Assembly (NCBI GenBank): GCA_013042025.1 | Contig: JABDQY010000072.1 | Coordinates: forward strand, 1 to 7,568 | DNA: 7,568 bases | From: Bacteroidia bacterium | GTDB taxonomy: Bacteria > Bacteroidota > Bacteroidia > NS11-12g > UBA9320 | Direction: 5' to 3' | Part shown: piece after piece, positions 6,110-7,568 of the stretch | Position numbering within the stretch: the first letter of the stretch is position 1 | How the letters are laid out: every line of letters begins with the position of its first letter | Made by a program: the position numbers and the translations under genes | Notes under the pieces: generated by a model | The model's database searches: none | Told to the model about the DNA's origin: nothing | What the model saw: the letters and a program-made list of their open reading frames with translations, nothing else

Positions 6110-7568
6110 GTGAACAATTCATTGAAACTTCAAGCTCAAAAATTGGCCTCTCTGTGGTTTAAAAACCGCAACTGGAAGATGTTCGGTTTTCAGAAGGAAT
6201 GCTTAGCTCATTTTTTTGATGGTAAAAACGGATTGTTGAATGCACCTACTGGAAGCGGGAAGACCTACGCTCTTGGTTTACCGTTTTTGCTACATGATAA
6301 GCTAAAAGGAGACTATAAAAAGGGTTTGAAAGTACTTTGGATTACCCCATTGCGAGCTCTCTCTGTGGATATCACAAATGCGTTACAAGAAGCCGCGGAT
6401 GATTTAGAAACGGGATGGAGAATTGAGAGACGAAGTGGTGATATATCTTCAGCTAAAAAACAGTCTCAATTAAAGAACAGTCCGGATTGCATGGTTACTA
6501 CTCCAGAAAGCCTGCATATAATGCTTGCACGTAAAGGGTATGCCAACTACTTTAAATACTTGGATGCAGTTGTTGTAGATGAATGGCATGAATTATTAAG
6601 CAGCAAACGAGGAGTTCAGGTTGAGCTAGGATTAAACAGACTCAAACATATTGTTCCCGGCTTAAAAATCTGGGGTATATCAGCAACTATTGGCAACATG
6701 GAGGATGCAGTTGAAGTGTTGATGGGAGATAAAGATACACTTGATAATACTGTAGTTGTTCAATCGAAAATTAAGAAGAAATTAAAGATTAGCACTTTAC
6801 TTCCAAGAAAGATGGAAGATATGCCTTGGGCTGGTCATTTGGGAATGAAGTTGATTGACAAGGTTCTACCAATAATAGAGAAGAATTCATCAACTATAGT
6901 GTTTACCAATACGCGATCTCAAGCAGAAATATGGTATCAAAAATTAATTGATCGATTTCCAGATTTGGCAGGGTTGATTGCATTGCATCATGGAAGCCTA
7001 GATAGGGAAGTACGTGAGTGGGTAGAACACGGTTTGCACAATGGAAATTTAAAAGCAGTTGTGAGCACTAGTAGTTTGGATTTAGGAGTAGATTTTCGAC
7101 CAGTTTCTGCAGTAATTCAAGTTGGAAGTCCTAAGGGAATTGCAAGATTCTTACAACGGGCTGGCAGAAGTGGACATTCGCCTTATGAAACTTCGAAAAT
7201 ATATTTTCTACCTACAAATTCATTAGAAATAATTGAATCCTCAGCGATACAACGTGCAATAAAAGAAGGACACATTGAAAGTAGAATTCCGGTTATCCGA
7301 GCGTTTGATGTTTTGATACAATATCTTGTGACTCTTGCAGTTTCAGACGGTTTCCATGAAAGAGAAATCTATGACCAGGTTAGAAAAACATATTGCTATA
7401 AAACGATTACAAGAGAAGAGTGGGAATGGATTCTTCGTTTTATAACGATTGGTGGAGATAGTCTTCAGGCTTACGAAGATTTTAATAAAGTGAAAATTGT
7501 AGAAGGTATTTTTAAAGTGGTTGATCGACGGATAGCAATGCGACATCGATTATCGATGGGTACAATAG
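6110..7568 (+). CDS. Ligase-associated DNA damage response DEXH-box helicase (Lhr-like), cut by the right window edge
   Basis: This superfamily 2 ATPase/helicase of the Lhr-like, ligase-associated group is thought to act in DNA repair with an ATP-dependent ligase, a beta-lactamase-fold exonuclease and a phosphoesterase. The window holds 486 codons of an expected 800 or so. Numbering from GTG 6110, motifs in order are: Q-motif-like GFQ (26-28), Walker A APTGSGKT (45-52), TPLRALS (79-85), TTPESL (130-135), Walker B DEWH (157-160), SATIGN (191-196), VFTNTRSQAE (264-273), TSSLDLGVDF (320-329) and QRAGRSGH (349-356). Both RecA-like domains are therefore complete and intact. A winged-helix-type region follows (about 395-486), and the last codons read RHRLSMGTI, a conserved point after which the family continues. 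The frame is open back to 6080, with a TAA at 6077-6079. GTG 6110 is preferred because it gives a short leader before the conserved Trp-containing segment; GTG 6083 is possible, and the first ATG (6179) would remove that segment. Partner genes are not visible. Confidence 0.93.
   Translation, partial: MNNSLKLQAQKLASLWFKNRNWKMFGFQKECLAHFFDGKNGLLNAPTGSGKTYALGLPFLLHDKLKGDYKKGLKVLWITPLRALSVDITNALQEAADDLETGWRIERRSGDISSAKKQSQLKNSPDCMVTTPESLHIMLARKGYANYFKYLDAVVVDEWHELLSSKRGVQVELGLNRLKHIVPGLKIWGISATIGNMEDAVEVLMGDKDTLDNTVVVQSKIKKKLKISTLLPRKMEDMPWAGHLGMKLIDKVLPIIEKNSSTIVFTNTRSQAEIWYQKLIDRFPDLAGLIALHHGSLDREVREWVEHGLHNGNLKAVVSTSSLDLGVDFRPVSAVIQVGSPKGIARFLQRAGRSGHSPYETSKIYFLPTNSLEIIESSAIQRAIKEGHIESRIPVIRAFDVLIQYLVTLAVSDGFHEREIYDQVRKTYCYKTITREEWEWILRFITIGGDSLQAYEDFNKVKIVEGIFKVVDRRIAMRHRLSMGTI

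Noticed and set aside
7343..7546. Minus-strand open frame opposite the helicase
   Set aside because: The plus-strand helicase frame matches its family through this whole stretch; the minus frame is a shadow.
6110..7568. Helicase as a CRISPR Cas3, restriction or phage-defence helicase
   Set aside because: DEWH, the TSSLDLGVDF and QRAGRSGH motifs and the conserved C-terminal RHRLSMGTI point match the ligase-associated Lhr-like family. There is no nuclease domain in the part visible here and no repeat array or defence neighbour in the window.

Overview
This is an AT-rich, densely coding stretch that looks like a chromosomal fragment of a Bacteroidota bacterium, probably in or near Flavobacteriales. 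The evidence is threefold: exported proteins whose signal peptides end in an Ala-Gln cleavage site, A-rich start regions without Shine-Dalgarno sequences, and a ligase-associated DEXH helicase of a type common in that phylum. No stretch longer than about 50 bases lacks a gene. I see no RNA gene, mobile element, CRISPR array or clear terminator.

Layout from left to right: (1) bases 3-83 are probably the last codons of a plus-strand gene cut by the window edge. (2) Six bases later, a plus-strand gene encodes a 251-residue exported, probably outer-membrane beta-barrel protein. (3) It converges, with only 4 bases between stop codons, on a minus-strand pair that occupies 850-6058. This pair is prmA (ribosomal protein L11 methyltransferase) followed after one base by a 1463-residue exported protein that I cannot assign to a named family. 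(4) A 51-base divergent intergenic region at 6059-6109 separates prmA from (5) a plus-strand helicase of the ligase-associated DNA damage response type. It starts at a GTG and runs off the right edge after 486 codons.

prmA and the giant exported gene form an apparent transcription unit and are probably translationally coupled, although their products act in different compartments (cytosol versus envelope). The helicase is a DNA-repair component whose usual partners (ATP-dependent ligase, beta-lactamase-fold exonuclease, phosphoesterase) are not in this window. They cannot be immediately upstream, because prmA is there in the opposite orientation, so any linked partners must lie downstream.

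The least explained item is the giant exported protein. It is beta-rich, has a single cysteine, carries degenerate repeats with exactly conserved spacing, and contains a central helical segment that reads like a winged helix. The rest of the window is ordinary chromosomal content.
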